This document shows positions 45,847 to 56,279 of a stretch of 64,000 bases of DNA, piece by piece. The number at the start of each line of letters is the position of its first letter. Position 1 is the stretch's first letter. Source of the stretch: Leclercia adecarboxylata. GTDB taxonomy: Bacteria; Pseudomonadota; Gammaproteobacteria; Enterobacterales; Enterobacteriaceae. A program made the translations under genes and the position numbers. The notes beneath the pieces are model-generated. The model saw nothing but the letters and a program-made list of their open reading frames with translations. It did no database searches and was not told where the DNA came from. The stretch lies in contig NZ_CP040889.1 in NCBI RefSeq assembly GCF_006171285.1, forward strand, positions 4,836,001 through 4,900,000, in the 5' to 3' direction.

Positions 45847-47139
45847 CTATCGTTGTGGAATTAGGTCAGTCAGTCGCTTCTGACTGTTGCTTAACGTTGC
45901 GCTGAGGTCCTGTTGCCCCACCGTCACGTTATGCACCATAGAGCTGATGATGCCGGACCCCGTTACGTCGCCCATGCGGGTGAAGTTCTTGTCGCCCACC
46001 GCGCCAAACACCTGCACATTCGGGAACTGCGAGATCAGTTCGTAAGGCAGCTGGCCAAAGGCTTTAATCACCTCGTTGTTTTTCCAGGTATCGGTACCGA
46101 CCACCAGCTTATTCACCGGCAGCGCGGCGCCCGGAGACATCATCACCCAGTCCGTGGCGTTTTGAGCCTGCTCCATCCAGATGACAAACTTCTCTGCCGC
46201 TTTGGTCTCTTCTTCGGCCTGTCCGGTGGTGATGGTCAGCGACGTGACCATGCCGTAGACGGCGGAAGATTTTTCAGTCGGCACGACAAACCCAAGGTTG
46301 GCGGGATCTCCATCTTTGTAGACCGCCGGAAGGATATAGGTGGAGTAAACGGCCATCGGCGCAGAGCCGTTCATAAAGGCGTCCTTGATCTCCATAACGT
46401 CGTTCGAGCCCGGCATGGTTGTTGCTGCCAGACGTTTATAAAACGCCAGCGCGTTGGACATTTCCGGTGTATCGATTTCGACATCGCCTTTGGCATTAAA
46501 CACGTTTGCACCACCCGAGAGGGCAAACTGCGAGAACGCTTGCTCCGTCATGACGCTTTCCGCGGTTGGCAGGGCGATGCCGTAATGTTTTTTGGCCGGA
46601 TCGTTGAGCTTCTGGCTGGCTTTCAGCAACTCTTCCCAGTTATGTGGCTCCTCAATGCCCGCAGCCGCGAGGACATCTTTGTGATACCAGACGCCGGACA
46701 GCCAGGCGCTGATGGGCACCCCTGTCCAGGCTTCGCCGTCTTCCGTGCGCACCACCCGCAGGATGCCGTCGTAGAAAGTGTTTTCGCCCACGGCTTTAAT
46801 GGCTTCGCCGATCGCCACGCGATCCAGCAACTGCTCCTTGTCCATGACCTTGGCGTAATCATGGCTGACTTCGATCACTTCAGGCAGCGCGCCGGTACGA
46901 GCCAGGGTAATCACCTTGGTGTTGTAGGCATCCTCTTCCACCGGGACCTGTTTCACCCTGATGGATGGATTCTCTTTTTCGAATTTCTCAATCAGTTTGG
47001 TGATAACTGCCTGACGCTCCTGTTCCACCGACGAGTGCATAAACTCGATGGTGACCGACGTTTTTTTATCTTCCTTGCAGCCTGTTAACAGGGCGCACGA
47101 AACCAGTGCTGATATCAGCACAATCCTGGGCATTTTCAT
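45847..47139 (-). CDS. ycjN: Sugar-binding lipoprotein YcjN
   Basis: This 430-residue family-1 solute-binding protein has a lipobox (SCALLTGCKED, Cys21). It should be anchored in the inner membrane, unlike soluble MalE. Cluster C SBP features include FEKENPSIRVKQVPV and NWEELLKASQKL. It delivers its sugar to YcjOP. Its substrate is unproven; the operon enzymes suggest kojibiose, glucosylglycerate or related glucosides. Confidence 0.93.
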   Translation of the reverse strand: MKMPRIVLISALVSCALLTGCKEDKKTSVTIEFMHSSVEQERQAVITKLIEKFEKENPSIRVKQVPVEEDAYNTKVITLARTGALPEVIEVSHDYAKVMDKEQLLDRVAIGEAIKAVGENTFYDGILRVVRTEDGEAWTGVPISAWLSGVWYHKDVLAAAGIEEPHNWEELLKASQKLNDPAKKHYGIALPTAESVMTEQAFSQFALSGGANVFNAKGDVEIDTPEMSNALAFYKRLAATTMPGSNDVMEIKDAFMNGSAPMAVYSTYILPAVYKDGDPANLGFVVPTEKSSAVYGMVTSLTITTGQAEEETKAAEKFVIWMEQAQNATDWVMMSPGAALPVNKLVVGTDTWKNNEVIKAFGQLPYELISQFPNVQVFGAVGDKNFTRMGDVTGSGIISSMVHNVTVGQQDLSATLSNSQKRLTDLIPQR

Positions 47140-47153
47140 TTTTAAGGTCCTTT

Positions 47154-48851
47154 TTAGTTTTCTTTAATCCACATGACCTGCCATGGATTAAGGGTCAGAG
47201 TAGTACCGTTAATAGCGTTTCCGGCGATCAATTCCCTGCCGGTATTAATATCTGTATAAAGGTTTTGATATTGATTGCTGAAGTTAAACAAGGCCGTAAT
47301 GCGCTCGCCGTTCGTTGCGGTGCGAATAATCTTAAAAATATGCTCACCGACGGTTTCAAACATTGCTTCACTGTCCGGATGGAATGCTTTTTCCGCCCGG
47401 CGCAGCGCGATTAACTCGCTTAATTTATGATATATACCATGTCGGATATTATTATGATCAACGAGCTCGCCGTCGATTTCCCCGGCAACGTATTTTCTGC
47501 GGTTAATCGCCCTGTTATATCCCAGACGCTCAACTCCGCCATAATCATTACGTGAACCAAGAATACTCTGAATATAGATTGCCGGAACGCCAGGGAAACT
47601 TAATAGCACAGCGTGCGCCAGTATAAATCGGGCTATGCGTTGATGATTGTCACTCTCCTTATGGCTTAGCGCATCGAGATAAGTGACATTTATTTCATAC
47701 GGGCTTCGCGTGCCATCAGGATTATTTTTCCAGTTAACCAATGCACCTTCATTCTGGAGTAGTTCTACCAGAGAGAGAATTTCGGTCTCAGGTAAGATAC
47801 CGCGTAGCGGATTGAGACCTATGCCGTCGTGCGACGCCAAAAAGTTGAACCAGGTAGTTTGCTGCGAAGGCAGCTTCAGCGATGCCGCCCACTCGCAAAG
47901 AGCCCGGACATCCTGACGATGAACGGCATGCAGGACAAGCGGAGGTAATGAGAACTGATACACCATCTGCGCTTCATTTTCGCCATCACCAAAGTAAGAG
48001 ATGTTGTCTTTGTGCGGTACGTTGGTCTCGGTGATCAGCACCGTGCCCGGCGCTACCCTGTCAGAAATGGCGCGGAAAAGCTGGATAAGACGGTGGGTAT
48101 TCTCAAGATGAATGCAGCTTGTGCCTGGTATCTTCCACATAAACCCGACAGCATCCAGACGGATATAGCTCGCCCCTTCAACAAGGTAATGAAGCAGCAC
48201 ATCCACCATTGCGATCAGCACCTGAGGCGAGGCGAAATTGAGATCGACCTGGTCCTCGCTGAAGGTGGTCCACAGGTGTCGGACGGTTCCGTCATGAAGG
48301 GTGAAAGGCGTCAACAGCGGCAATGCCCGGGGGCGCGTGACAGCCGACAGGTCGGTTTCAGGATCGACTGAAATAAAGAAATCTTCATAGCCAGGCGTTT
48401 GATTAAGATAATTTGCAAACCACTGACTTTTTGCCGACATATGGTTGCACACGAAATCAAACATTAAATTAGTTGACTGCTTTAATTCAGCAATATCATT
48501 CCATGTTCCAGTTTCAGGGGCGACGGCGTGATAATCAATCACGGAAAAACCATCGTCAGAAGACCAGGGATAAAAAGGCAGAAGATGGACATGAGAAAAG
48601 GAACGAGCCAGCCACTCATTATAAAATTGGGTAAATACCGGCAGTGCTCCCTTCCCTTTCGCAGTGAACTGATCGGCATAGGTAATCAGGACAACATCTT
48701 TTTCATCCCAACCCGTTTTACGCTTTTCAGTAATTACAGAGCAAGCTTTTTCGATTTTCTCAAACAGCACAGCCAGGTGCGCTTCAGAAAAAGAACCCCC
48801 GTAAACCAAACTGATTAAATCGTTAATTTTAGTGTTCACATTGTTTTCCAT
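47154..48851 (-). CDS. ycjM: Glucosylglycerate phosphorylase YcjM (GH13_18)
   Basis: This 565-residue sucrose-phosphorylase-like enzyme releases glucose-1-phosphate from glucosylglycerate in E. coli. Visible motifs are FDFVCNHMSAKSQWF, YIRLDAVGFMW (nucleophile Asp), VLITETNVPHK (acid/base Glu) and NFLASHDGIGLNP. It is the first gene of the operon. ATG 48851 is chosen to match the E. coli N-terminus; 17 further upstream codons would run through the operator and promoter. Confidence 0.94.
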   Translation of the reverse strand: MENNVNTKINDLISLVYGGSFSEAHLAVLFEKIEKACSVITEKRKTGWDEKDVVLITYADQFTAKGKGALPVFTQFYNEWLARSFSHVHLLPFYPWSSDDGFSVIDYHAVAPETGTWNDIAELKQSTNLMFDFVCNHMSAKSQWFANYLNQTPGYEDFFISVDPETDLSAVTRPRALPLLTPFTLHDGTVRHLWTTFSEDQVDLNFASPQVLIAMVDVLLHYLVEGASYIRLDAVGFMWKIPGTSCIHLENTHRLIQLFRAISDRVAPGTVLITETNVPHKDNISYFGDGENEAQMVYQFSLPPLVLHAVHRQDVRALCEWAASLKLPSQQTTWFNFLASHDGIGLNPLRGILPETEILSLVELLQNEGALVNWKNNPDGTRSPYEINVTYLDALSHKESDNHQRIARFILAHAVLLSFPGVPAIYIQSILGSRNDYGGVERLGYNRAINRRKYVAGEIDGELVDHNNIRHGIYHKLSELIALRRAEKAFHPDSEAMFETVGEHIFKIIRTATNGERITALFNFSNQYQNLYTDINTGRELIAGNAINGTTLTLNPWQVMWIKEN

Positions 48852-48864
48852 GGTAGCGGTCCCA
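48851..48864. promoter_or_regulatory. YcjW-type operator at the ycjM start
   Basis: TGGTAGCGGTCCCA fits the LacI-family dyad TGGnAnCGnTnCCA with a central CG. It touches the A of the ycjM ATG and begins nine bases after the -10 box, where bound repressor would block initiation. An identical 14-mer occurs at 38909-38922. Confidence 0.78.
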
Positions 48865-48873
48865 CGGAATGGC

Positions 48874-48902
48874 AATCTACTCCCATGAAAAATGTCTGTC
48901 AA
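48874..48902 (-). promoter_or_regulatory. Sigma-70 promoter of the ycjM operon
   Basis: On the minus strand TTGACA (48902-48897), a 17-base spacer and TAGATT (48879-48874) form a strong promoter ending 23 bases before the ycjM ATG. The operator lies between it and the start codon. Confidence 0.75.
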
Positions 48903-48998
48903 CGGACCAGCAGGCAGAAAAAGAGGTTCGCAAACCAGCTCAGCGCATTAATGTGAACTGCCGCAAATAAAGAGGGAAAAACGGTGAAAAGCGTTACA

Positions 48999-49025
48999 AG
49001 TCCTTTCCGGATTAAGGAAAGGACT
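48999..49025 (-). terminator. Stem-loop ending the psp operon
   Basis: AGTCCTTTCC (48999-49008) and GGAAAGGACT (49016-49025) form a perfect 10-bp stem with a 7-base loop, 14 bases after the pspD stop. The minus-strand tail has only scattered T residues, so termination may be partial. Confidence 0.7.
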
Positions 49026-49039
49026 CATTCAATGGGGGA

Positions 49040-49261
49040 TCAGGAGAAATAACGGCGGGAAACGCGGGTCGCGAGCTTCTTCAGTAACGGTTCCAGCGCG
49101 ACGGCCAGCAACATTCTTACCGGCTTACGGGCGACCGATTTAATTGCCCAGCCCGCTACGCCCGCCGGGCCGTAACGCAGTGCGGTCAGTAATACCAGTT
49201 TCCCTGCGATTTTCATGCCCGGCTTAACGCGCTGCCCGGCCTGTTGCCAGCGTTGGTTCAT
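49040..49261 (-). CDS. pspD: Phage-shock protein PspD
   Basis: This is a 73-residue basic protein with [24 protein letters not shown] and a central hydrophobic stretch, matching PspD. It is a peripheral inner-membrane member of the Psp system whose exact role is unclear. It is the last psp gene here: pspE, which follows it in E. coli, is absent, and only 188 bp separate it from the ycjM start. Confidence 0.88.
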   Translation of the reverse strand: MNQRWQQAGQRVKPGMKIAGKLVLLTALRYGPAGVAGWAIKSVARKPVRMLLAVALEPLLKKLATRVSRRYFS

Positions 49262-49275
49262 ATCAGGTCTCTCAG

Positions 49276-49632
49276 TTAAAGCTGACGAAAACGGCTTCGC
49301 AGCGTAAAGGTGTCCGAGGTGACGTACCGCTCCATTTCCCGCAGGCGCTTTTCGCCTGCCGACAGTTCGGCATCCACCGCATCCAGTAATTCACTGCTGG
49401 TGGGGGCATTTTCATCGCTCATCGCGCCGTCCGGCATCGGGTCCAGCACGAAGGATAAGATGATATAGGCCACCAGGGTAATAAAGGCCAGGCCAAAAAA
49501 AATGGAGAGCACCGTCACCACGCGTACCAGTTTCACCGGCACGTCGAGGTAATGCGCCAGCCCGGCACAGACGCCGCGTACCATCCCCTGCTGGGGTATA
49601 CGCCATAATTTTTTATTCAGGTTCAGAGCCAT
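49276..49632 (-). CDS. pspC: Phage-shock sensor PspC
   Basis: This 118-residue protein has a PspC domain ([20 protein letters not shown]), a membrane helix around residues 40-65, and a C-terminal cytosolic helical region. PspC with PspB senses inner-membrane stress and draws PspA away from PspF. Its start overlaps the pspB stop (TAATG). Confidence 0.95.
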   Translation of the reverse strand: MALNLNKKLWRIPQQGMVRGVCAGLAHYLDVPVKLVRVVTVLSIFFGLAFITLVAYIILSFVLDPMPDGAMSDENAPTSSELLDAVDAELSAGEKRLREMERYVTSDTFTLRSRFRQL

Positions 49633-49856
49633 TAGCGATCCCTCCAGTTCGGATGTTCCGCATCCAGGATCGCTTCCAGCGCCTGAATACGTTCGCGCAT
49701 TTTATTTGCGTCCTGAGTTAATTGCGCCAGGCGCTGGTGTTCGCTTTGCGACAGCTCTCCCCGGGAAGAACGGTTACTGTAGTGCAGCCACAACCAGATC
49801 GGCAGGACAAACAGCACGAAAATGGTCAGCGGAATGGCAAGAAAAAGCGCGCTCAT
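49632..49856 (-). CDS. pspB: Phage-shock protein PspB
   Basis: This 74-residue protein has one N-terminal membrane helix (residues about 4-24) and a coiled-coil tail (LSQSEHQRLAQLTQDANKMRERIQ is the region). It works with PspC as the membrane sensor. It is translationally coupled to pspC and lies 51 bp after pspA. Confidence 0.95.
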   Translation of the reverse strand: MSALFLAIPLTIFVLFVLPIWLWLHYSNRSSRGELSQSEHQRLAQLTQDANKMRERIQALEAILDAEHPNWRDR

Positions 49857-49907
49857 GTCTACTCCTTGTTTTATGAGTGGCGGCGCCAGCAGGCGCCGCA
49901 GTCGTTA

Positions 49908-50576
49908 TTATTGATTGTCTTGTTTCATTCTGGCCTTCAGTGCGGCCAGTTGCTCGCTGATTTCATCATCCGCTTTCAGATCGGCAAACTGCTGATCCAG
50001 CGTTTTCTGTTTGCCAAAGCTGTGGCTTTCCGCCTCGGCTTCCATCTGATCGATACGGCGTTCAAAGGACTCGAAGCGGGCCATCGCTTCGTCAATCTTG
50101 CCGCTGTCGAGCTGACGGCGCACGTCGCGCGAAGAGTTGGCGGCCTGGTGACGCAGCGTCAGGGCCTGCTGACGGGCACGGGTTTCGCTCAGCTTGTTCT
50201 CCAGCTCCGCAATCTCTTTCTTCATGCGAGTGAGCGTTTCATCCACCAGGGTCACTTCCTGCTCCAGGGTAGCGACGATATCGGTCAGCTTCTGTTTTTC
50301 GATCAGCGCAGAGCGGGCCAGATCGTCTTTATCTTTGCGCAGCGCCAGCTCCGCTTTTTCCTGCCATTCGGCCTGCTGGGCGTTCGCCTGCTCAATACGG
50401 CGCGTCAGCTGTTTCTTTTCGGCCAGCGCCCGGGCAGAGGTAGAGCGCACTTCGACCAGCGTATCTTCCATCTCCTGAATCATCAGACGGACCAGCTTCT
50501 GCGGATCTTCCGCCTTTTCCAGCAGCGAGTTGATGTTGGCGTTCACGATGTCGGCAAAACGAGAAAAAATACCCAT
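49908..50576 (-). CDS. pspA: Phage-shock protein PspA
   Basis: This 222-residue PspA/IM30 (ESCRT-III-like) protein is almost entirely coiled coil, with the family start [20 protein letters not shown] and [16 protein letters not shown]. It binds and inhibits the activator PspF and, on stress, oligomerises at the inner membrane to reduce leakage. It is the first gene of the operon and is driven by the sigma-54 promoter just upstream. Confidence 0.97.
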   Translation of the reverse strand: MGIFSRFADIVNANINSLLEKAEDPQKLVRLMIQEMEDTLVEVRSTSARALAEKKQLTRRIEQANAQQAEWQEKAELALRKDKDDLARSALIEKQKLTDIVATLEQEVTLVDETLTRMKKEIAELENKLSETRARQQALTLRHQAANSSRDVRRQLDSGKIDEAMARFESFERRIDQMEAEAESHSFGKQKTLDQQFADLKADDEISEQLAALKARMKQDNQ

Positions 50577-50628
50577 AATTGAATCCTCACATTTTCTGTT
50601 ATCGGGCTGAGCCCTGCTGTTTAGCTAA

Positions 50629-50644
50629 TACAATTCCCGTGCCA
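50629..50644 (-). promoter_or_regulatory. Sigma-54 promoter of pspA
   Basis: On the minus strand TGGCACGGGAATTGTA carries the -24 GG (TGGCAC) and a -12 element (TTGT) in the right spacing, about 55 bases before pspA. Upstream, 50651-50663 read on the minus strand (AATCAACAAGATA) resembles an IHF site, which would bend DNA between PspF bound near its own gene and this promoter. Confidence 0.88.
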
Positions 50645-50743
50645 GTTTTTTATCTTGTTGATTTTACGCAAGGTGATTGCTTTTTCGCCCATTCCGCCCT
50701 ACTCTCGCTTAGTGAATCACACCAATAAGTGGTTAATTTCATC

Positions 50744-51718
50744 ATGGCTGAATTCAAAGACACATTACTGGGGGAAGCCAACAGCTTTCTCGAAGTGCTG
50801 GAGCAGGTCTCCAGGCTGGCGCCGCTGAATAAGCCAGTGCTGATTATCGGCGAGCGTGGCACGGGTAAAGAGCTGATTGCCAACCGCCTTCATTACCTCT
50901 CCGGGCGCTGGGATGGACCCTTTATCTCCCTGAACTGCGCCGCGCTGAATGAAAATTTGCTCGATACCGAACTCTTTGGCCACGAGGCGGGGGCCTTTAC
51001 CGGCGCGCAGCGTCGCCATCCCGGCCGCTTTGAACGCGCCGATGGCGGCACGCTGTTCCTGGATGAGCTGGCGACCGCCCCGATGCTGGTGCAGGAAAAA
51101 TTGCTGCGGGTCATTGAGTATGGCGAACTGGAGCGCGTGGGCGGCAGCCAGCCGCTGCAGGTAAACGTGCGCCTGGTGTGCGCCACTAACGCCAACCTGC
51201 CGGAGATGGTCGAGCAGGACAGGTTCCGTGCCGACCTGCTGGATCGGCTGGCGTTTGACGTTGTAAACCTGCCGCCGCTGCGCGAACGGCGCAGCGATAT
51301 CATGCTGCTGGCCGAGCAGTTTGCCATTCAGATGTGCCGCGAGCTGGGTCTGCCGCTGTTTCCCGGCTTCAGCCAGCACGCCCGGGAAACGCTGCTGGAC
51401 TACCGCTGGCCGGGCAATATTCGTGAGCTGAAAAACGTGGTTGAGCGCTCCGTCTACCGCCACGGCAGCAGCGAAACCGAGCTGGATGAGATTGTGATCG
51501 ATCCTTTTCATCGTCCCGCGCGGTCGCCTGTCAGTAAACCTCAATCTGCAAGCCCCACTCTGCCGCTGGATTTGCGACTGTTCCAGCAGGAACAGGAGAA
51601 GCAGTTGCTGGAACAGAGCCTGCGCGAGGCGAAATTTAATCAGAAACGCGCGGCTGAACTGCTGGGCCTGACCTACCATCAGTTAAGGGCATTGCTCAAA
51701 AAGCATCAGATGCGCTGA
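50744..51718 (+). CDS. pspF: Sigma-54-dependent activator PspF
   Basis: This 324-residue enhancer-binding protein has an AAA+ domain with GERGTGKELIANRLH, the GAFTGA loop contacting sigma-54 (EAGAFTGAQRRH) and GGTLFLDELATAP, then a C-terminal Fis-type helix-turn-helix (QKRAAELLGLTYHQLRALLK). It lacks a receiver domain, since PspA is its regulator. ATG 50744 gives MAEFKDTLLGE as in E. coli. It is divergent from pspA. Confidence 0.96.
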   Translation: MAEFKDTLLGEANSFLEVLEQVSRLAPLNKPVLIIGERGTGKELIANRLHYLSGRWDGPFISLNCAALNENLLDTELFGHEAGAFTGAQRRHPGRFERADGGTLFLDELATAPMLVQEKLLRVIEYGELERVGGSQPLQVNVRLVCATNANLPEMVEQDRFRADLLDRLAFDVVNLPPLRERRSDIMLLAEQFAIQMCRELGLPLFPGFSQHARETLLDYRWPGNIRELKNVVERSVYRHGSSETELDEIVIDPFHRPARSPVSKPQSASPTLPLDLRLFQQEQEKQLLEQSLREAKFNQKRAAELLGLTYHQLRALLKKHQMR

Positions 51719-51806
51719 GATATTCAGCACTTATCCGCAGACATTTTTACGAAGCAGGTGTAAGTGCGATACACTTTGCAGATCGTCACTAAAAACCTTA
51801 AAAATT

Positions 51807-53447
51807 ATGCGTCTGGTTTTCTCATCCCTGATTGCGCTCGGTCTGCTCAGTAGCCAGGCCTTTGCCGCGCCTGAGCAGGCGGATAGCGCGGATATTCGCG
51901 ACAGCGGCTTTGTCTACTGCGTAAGTGGGCAGGTCAATACCTTCAATCCGCAAAAAGCGAGCAGCGGCCTGATCGTCGACACCCTCGCCGCCCAGCTCTA
52001 TGACCGCCTGCTGGATGTGGATCCTTATACCTATCGTCTGGTGCCGGAGCTGGCTGAAAGCTGGGAAGTGCTGGACAGCGGTGCCACGTACCGTTTTCGT
52101 CTGCGCGATGACGTCAGCTTCCAGACCACACCGTGGTTTAAGCCCACCCGCAAACTCAATGCGGATGATGTGGTTTTCACCTTCCAGCGCATTTTTAACC
52201 GCAACCATCCGTGGCACTACGTTAATGGCGGCAACTTCCCCTACTTCGACAGCCTGCAGTTTGCCGACACGGTGAAGAACGTGCGCAAACTGGATAACCG
52301 AACGGTGGAGTTCACCCTGGCGCGCCCGGACGCCTCTTTCCTGTGGCATCTGGCGACGCACTACGCCTCGGTGATGTCTTCTGAGTACGCCACCCAGTTG
52401 ACCCTGCAGGATAAAATGGAGCTGATGGACCGCCAGTCGGTAGGCACCGGGCCATTCCAGGTTGAGGAGTACCGGGCCGGGCAGTACGTGCGTCTGGCGC
52501 GCCATGAGAAATTCTGGCGCGGCACGCCACTGATGCCGCAGGTGGTGGTGGATTTAGGCTCCGGCGGAACCGGACGTCTGTCGAAACTGCTCACCGGCGA
52601 ATGCGATGTTCTGGCATGGCCCGCCGCCAGCCAGCTCACCATCCTGCGCGACGATCCGCGCCTGCGTCTGACCCTGCGCCCGGGCATGAATATCGCCTAT
52701 CTGGCCTTCAACACTAACAAGCCGCCGCTGAACAACCCGGCCGTTCGCCACGCCCTGGCGCTGGCGATCAATAACCAGCGCCTGATGCAGTCCATTTATT
52801 ACGGTACCGCCGAAACTGCCGCCTCAATCTTGCCCCGCGCCTCGTGGGCTTACGATAGCGAGGCTAAAATTACTGAATACAATCCGGATAAATCACGCGA
52901 ACAGCTGAAGGCGCTGGGGGCTGAAAACCTCACCCTGCAGCTGTGGGTACCCACCAGCTCCCAGGCCTGGAACCCCAGCCCGCTGAAAACCGCCGAGCTG
53001 CTGCAGGCAGACCTCGCGCAGGTGGGGGTCAAGGTCGTGATTATCCCGGTAGAAGGCCGTTTTCAGGAGGCGCGCCTGATGGACATGAACCATGATTTGA
53101 CCCTGACAGGCTGGGCGACAGACAGTAACGACCCGGACAGTTTCTTCCGTCCGCTGCTGAGCTGTGCGGCGATTGATTCCCAGACCAACTACGCCCACTG
53201 GTGCAACCGCGAGTTTGACGACATCCTGCGTAAAGCGCTGTCGACCCAGCAGCTGGCGGCGCGCATCGATGCCTATGATGAAGCGCAAATTATTCTCGCC
53301 AAAGAGCTGCCGGTGCTGCCGCTGGCCTCGTCCCTGCGGCTGCAGGCTTATCGCTACGATATCAAAGGCCTGGTGCTCAGCCCGTTTGGTAATGCTTCCT
53401 TTGCCGGGGTTTCCCGCGTGAACCAGGAAGAGGTGAAAAAACCGTGA
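51807..53447 (+). CDS. sapA: Periplasmic binding protein SapA
   Basis: This 546-residue family-5 solute-binding protein has a signal peptide (cut near QAFAAPEQ) and close similarity to E. coli SapA over its whole length ([32 protein letters not shown]). Sap has been linked to antimicrobial peptide resistance in Salmonella and to putrescine export (SapBCDF) in E. coli. The ribosome site is weak. It overlaps sapB by four bases. Confidence 0.95.
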   Translation: MRLVFSSLIALGLLSSQAFAAPEQADSADIRDSGFVYCVSGQVNTFNPQKASSGLIVDTLAAQLYDRLLDVDPYTYRLVPELAESWEVLDSGATYRFRLRDDVSFQTTPWFKPTRKLNADDVVFTFQRIFNRNHPWHYVNGGNFPYFDSLQFADTVKNVRKLDNRTVEFTLARPDASFLWHLATHYASVMSSEYATQLTLQDKMELMDRQSVGTGPFQVEEYRAGQYVRLARHEKFWRGTPLMPQVVVDLGSGGTGRLSKLLTGECDVLAWPAASQLTILRDDPRLRLTLRPGMNIAYLAFNTNKPPLNNPAVRHALALAINNQRLMQSIYYGTAETAASILPRASWAYDSEAKITEYNPDKSREQLKALGAENLTLQLWVPTSSQAWNPSPLKTAELLQADLAQVGVKVVIIPVEGRFQEARLMDMNHDLTLTGWATDSNDPDSFFRPLLSCAAIDSQTNYAHWCNREFDDILRKALSTQQLAARIDAYDEAQIILAKELPVLPLASSLRLQAYRYDIKGLVLSPFGNASFAGVSRVNQEEVKKP

Positions 53448-54409
53448 TTATTTTTACCTTACGTCGGCTGCTGTTGCTGCTGATCACCCTGCTCTTCCTG
53501 ACCTTTGTCGGTTTCAGTCTGAGCTACTTTACCCCTCACGCGCCGCTCCAGGGTGCTTCGCTGTGGAATGCGTGGTGGTTCTGGTTTGAAGGGGTGCTGC
53601 ACTGGGACTTCGGCGTCTCCAGCATTAACGGCCAGCCCATCGCCGAGCAGCTGAAAGAAGTGTTCCCCGCCACCATGGAGTTGTGCATCCTGGCCTTTGG
53701 CTTTGCGCTGGTCGTGGGGATCCCTGTCGGAATGCTCGCCGGGATCACCCGCAACAAGTGGCAGGACAAGCTGATCAGCGCGTTCGCCCTGCTCGGGTTT
53801 TCGGTTCCCGTCTTCTGGCTGGCGCTGCTGCTGACCCTCTTTTTCTCGCTGACGCTGGGCTGGCTGCCGGTGTCCGGGCGTTTTGACCTGCTGTACGCGG
53901 TGAAAACCGTGACCGGATTCGCCATTATTGACGCCTGGCTCTCAGATTCGGTCTGGCGGCATGAGATGATCATCAGCGCCGTGCGCCACATGGTGTTACC
54001 GGTGCTGGCGCTCGCCGTGGCACCGACCACGGAGGTGATCCGCCTGATGCGCATCAGCACCAGCGAAGTCTTTGATCAAAACTATGTCAAAGCTGCCGCC
54101 ACGCGCGGGTTGTCGCGGTTTACCATTTTACGTCGCCACGTGTTGCATAATGCCCTGCCGCCGGTGATCCCGCGTCTTGGCCTGCAATTTTCCACCATGC
54201 TGACGCTGGCGATGATCACCGAGATGGTCTTCAGCTGGCCCGGCCTCGGTCGCTGGCTGATCAACGCCATTCGCCAGCAGGACTATGCCGCGATCTCCGC
54301 GGGCGTAATGGTGATTGGCGCGCTGGTGATCATCGTTAATGTGATATCCGATATTCTGGGCGCTATGGCTAACCCGCTGAAACATAAGGAATGGTATGCC
54401 TTACGATAG
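53444..54409 (+). CDS. sapB: Sap transporter permease SapB
   Basis: This 321-residue DppB-type permease has about six membrane helices and an EAA-like loop ([20 protein letters not shown]). It starts with GTG inside GTGA, overlapping the sapA stop, so translation is coupled. It pairs with SapC, whose gene it overlaps by 14 bp. Confidence 0.95.
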   Translation: MIIFTLRRLLLLLITLLFLTFVGFSLSYFTPHAPLQGASLWNAWWFWFEGVLHWDFGVSSINGQPIAEQLKEVFPATMELCILAFGFALVVGIPVGMLAGITRNKWQDKLISAFALLGFSVPVFWLALLLTLFFSLTLGWLPVSGRFDLLYAVKTVTGFAIIDAWLSDSVWRHEMIISAVRHMVLPVLALAVAPTTEVIRLMRISTSEVFDQNYVKAAATRGLSRFTILRRHVLHNALPPVIPRLGLQFSTMLTLAMITEMVFSWPGLGRWLINAIRQQDYAAISAGVMVIGALVIIVNVISDILGAMANPLKHKEWYALR

Positions 54410-55286
54410 CGTATACAGTGAAAAGCGCACGCCCGGTGCGTTGCGCACCGTGTGGCGTAACTTCTATGGCGACACCACGGCGATGATCGGCCTGTACGGC
54501 TGCGGCGGCCTCGCGCTGCTGTGCATCCTCGGTTCCTGGTTTGCGCCCTACGGCATCGACCAGCAGTTCCTCGGCTATCAGCTGCTGCCGCCGTCCTGGT
54601 CACGCTACGGCGAAGTCTCCTTTTTCCTCGGCACCGACGACCTCGGGCGCGATGTGTTAAGCCGTCTGCTGAGCGGTGCCGCGCCGACGGTGGGCGGCGC
54701 CTTTGTGGTCACGCTGGCCGCCACGCTGTGTGGTCTGCTGTTGGGCATTGTTGCCGGCGCGACCCACGGTCTGCGCTCGGCGGTGACGAACCATATTCTT
54801 GATACGCTGCTATCGATCCCCTCGCTGCTGCTGGCGATTATCGTGGTGGCTTTTGCCGGACCGCACCTGACCCACGCCATGTTTGCGGTGTGGCTGGCGC
54901 TGCTGCCGCGCATGGTGCGTTCGGTCTACAGCCTGGTGCATGATGAGTTGGAAAAAGAGTACGTGGTGGCCGCCCGTCTCGATGGCGCTACCACCCTGAA
55001 TATTCTGTGGTTCGCGGTGCTGCCCAATATCGCCTCCGGGATGGTCACGGAAATTACCCGCGCCCTGTCGATGGCGATCCTCGATATCGCTGCCCTCGGT
55101 TTTCTCGATCTTGGCGCACAGCTGCCCTCTCCGGAATGGGGCGCAATGCTGGGCGACGCGCTGGAACTGATCTACGTAGCGCCCTGGACGGTGATGCTGC
55201 CGGGTGCGGCAATTATGATTAGCGTATTACTGGTGAACCTGCTTGGCGACGGGATCCGTCGCGCCATTGTGGCGGGGGTGGAATAA
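54396..55286 (+). CDS. sapC: Sap transporter permease SapC
   Basis: This 296-residue DppC-type permease has [17 protein letters not shown], the conserved entry motif, and an EAA loop ([20 protein letters not shown]). It forms the channel with SapB. Its final base overlaps the first base of sapD. Confidence 0.95.
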   Translation: MPYDSVYSEKRTPGALRTVWRNFYGDTTAMIGLYGCGGLALLCILGSWFAPYGIDQQFLGYQLLPPSWSRYGEVSFFLGTDDLGRDVLSRLLSGAAPTVGGAFVVTLAATLCGLLLGIVAGATHGLRSAVTNHILDTLLSIPSLLLAIIVVAFAGPHLTHAMFAVWLALLPRMVRSVYSLVHDELEKEYVVAARLDGATTLNILWFAVLPNIASGMVTEITRALSMAILDIAALGFLDLGAQLPSPEWGAMLGDALELIYVAPWTVMLPGAAIMISVLLVNLLGDGIRRAIVAGVE

Positions 55287-56278
55287 TGCCGTTACTGGAT
55301 ATTCGCAATCTGACGATTGAATTTAAAACCGGCGAAGGCTGGGTCAAAGCGGTCGATCGCGTCAGCATTACCCTGAGCGAGGGCGAGATCCGCGGGCTGG
55401 TGGGCGAATCGGGGTCGGGCAAGAGCCTGATTGCGAAAGCGATCTGCGGCGTGGCGAAAGATAACTGGCGCGTCACCGCCGACCGTATGCGTTTCGATGA
55501 TATCGACCTGCTGCGCCTTTCCGCTCGCGAGCGGCGTAAGCTGGTAGGTCACAACGTGTCGATGATTTTCCAGGAGCCGCAATCCTGTCTCGATCCGTCG
55601 GAGCGGGTAGGCAAGCAGCTGATGCAGAACATCCCCGGCTGGACCTATAAGGGCCGCTGGTGGCAGCGTTTTGGCTGGCGCAAACGCCGGGCCATCGAGC
55701 TGTTACACCGGGTGGGGATTAAGGATCATAAAGACGCCATGCGCAGCTTCCCGTATGAGCTGACCGACGGTGAGTGTCAGAAAGTGATGATCGCCATTGC
55801 GCTGGCCAACCAGCCGCGCCTGCTGATCGCCGACGAACCGACCAACGCCATGGAGCCCACCACCCAGGCGCAAATTTTCCGCCTGCTCACCCGGCTTAAC
55901 CAGAACAACAACACCACCATTTTGCTGATCAGCCATGATCTGCAGATGCTGAGCAAATGGGCGGACAAGATTGACGTGATGTACTGCGGACAGACCGTAG
56001 AGACCGCCGGCAGTGAAGACCTGATCACCACACCGCATCACCCTTATACCCAGGCGCTGATCCGTGCTATCCCCGATTTTGGCAGCTCCATGCCGCATAA
56101 AAGCCGCCTGAATACTCTGCCGGGCGCTATTCCGCTGCTGGAGCACCTGCCGATTGGCTGTCGTCTGGGACCGCGCTGTCCGTATGCTCAGCGTAAATGC
56201 ATTGAAACCCCGCGCCTGGCCGGGGCAAGGAACCATCTGTATGCCTGCCATTTCCCGCTGAACATGGAGAGAGAGTGA
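55286..56278 (+). CDS. sapD: Sap transporter ATPase SapD
   Basis: This 330-residue OppD-type ATPase has Walker A GESGSGKS, Walker [14 protein letters not shown] and an OppD C-terminal motif with CPYAQRKC. The signature is [12 protein letters not shown] rather than LSGGQ, a feature shared with E. coli SapD and therefore normal for this family. In E. coli SapD also supports Trk potassium uptake. Confidence 0.95.
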   Translation: MPLLDIRNLTIEFKTGEGWVKAVDRVSITLSEGEIRGLVGESGSGKSLIAKAICGVAKDNWRVTADRMRFDDIDLLRLSARERRKLVGHNVSMIFQEPQSCLDPSERVGKQLMQNIPGWTYKGRWWQRFGWRKRRAIELLHRVGIKDHKDAMRSFPYELTDGECQKVMIAIALANQPRLLIADEPTNAMEPTTQAQIFRLLTRLNQNNNTTILLISHDLQMLSKWADKIDVMYCGQTVETAGSEDLITTPHHPYTQALIRAIPDFGSSMPHKSRLNTLPGAIPLLEHLPIGCRLGPRCPYAQRKCIETPRLAGARNHLYACHFPLNMERE

Positions 56279-56279
56279 C

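Noticed and set aside
45913..47088. A long plus-strand open frame (391 codons) opposite ycjN, with similar long antisense frames opposite tssC and pspF.
   Set aside because: These are third-position GC shadows of well-recognised genes. They lack ribosome sites and give low-complexity, His/Arg-rich translations without family features.
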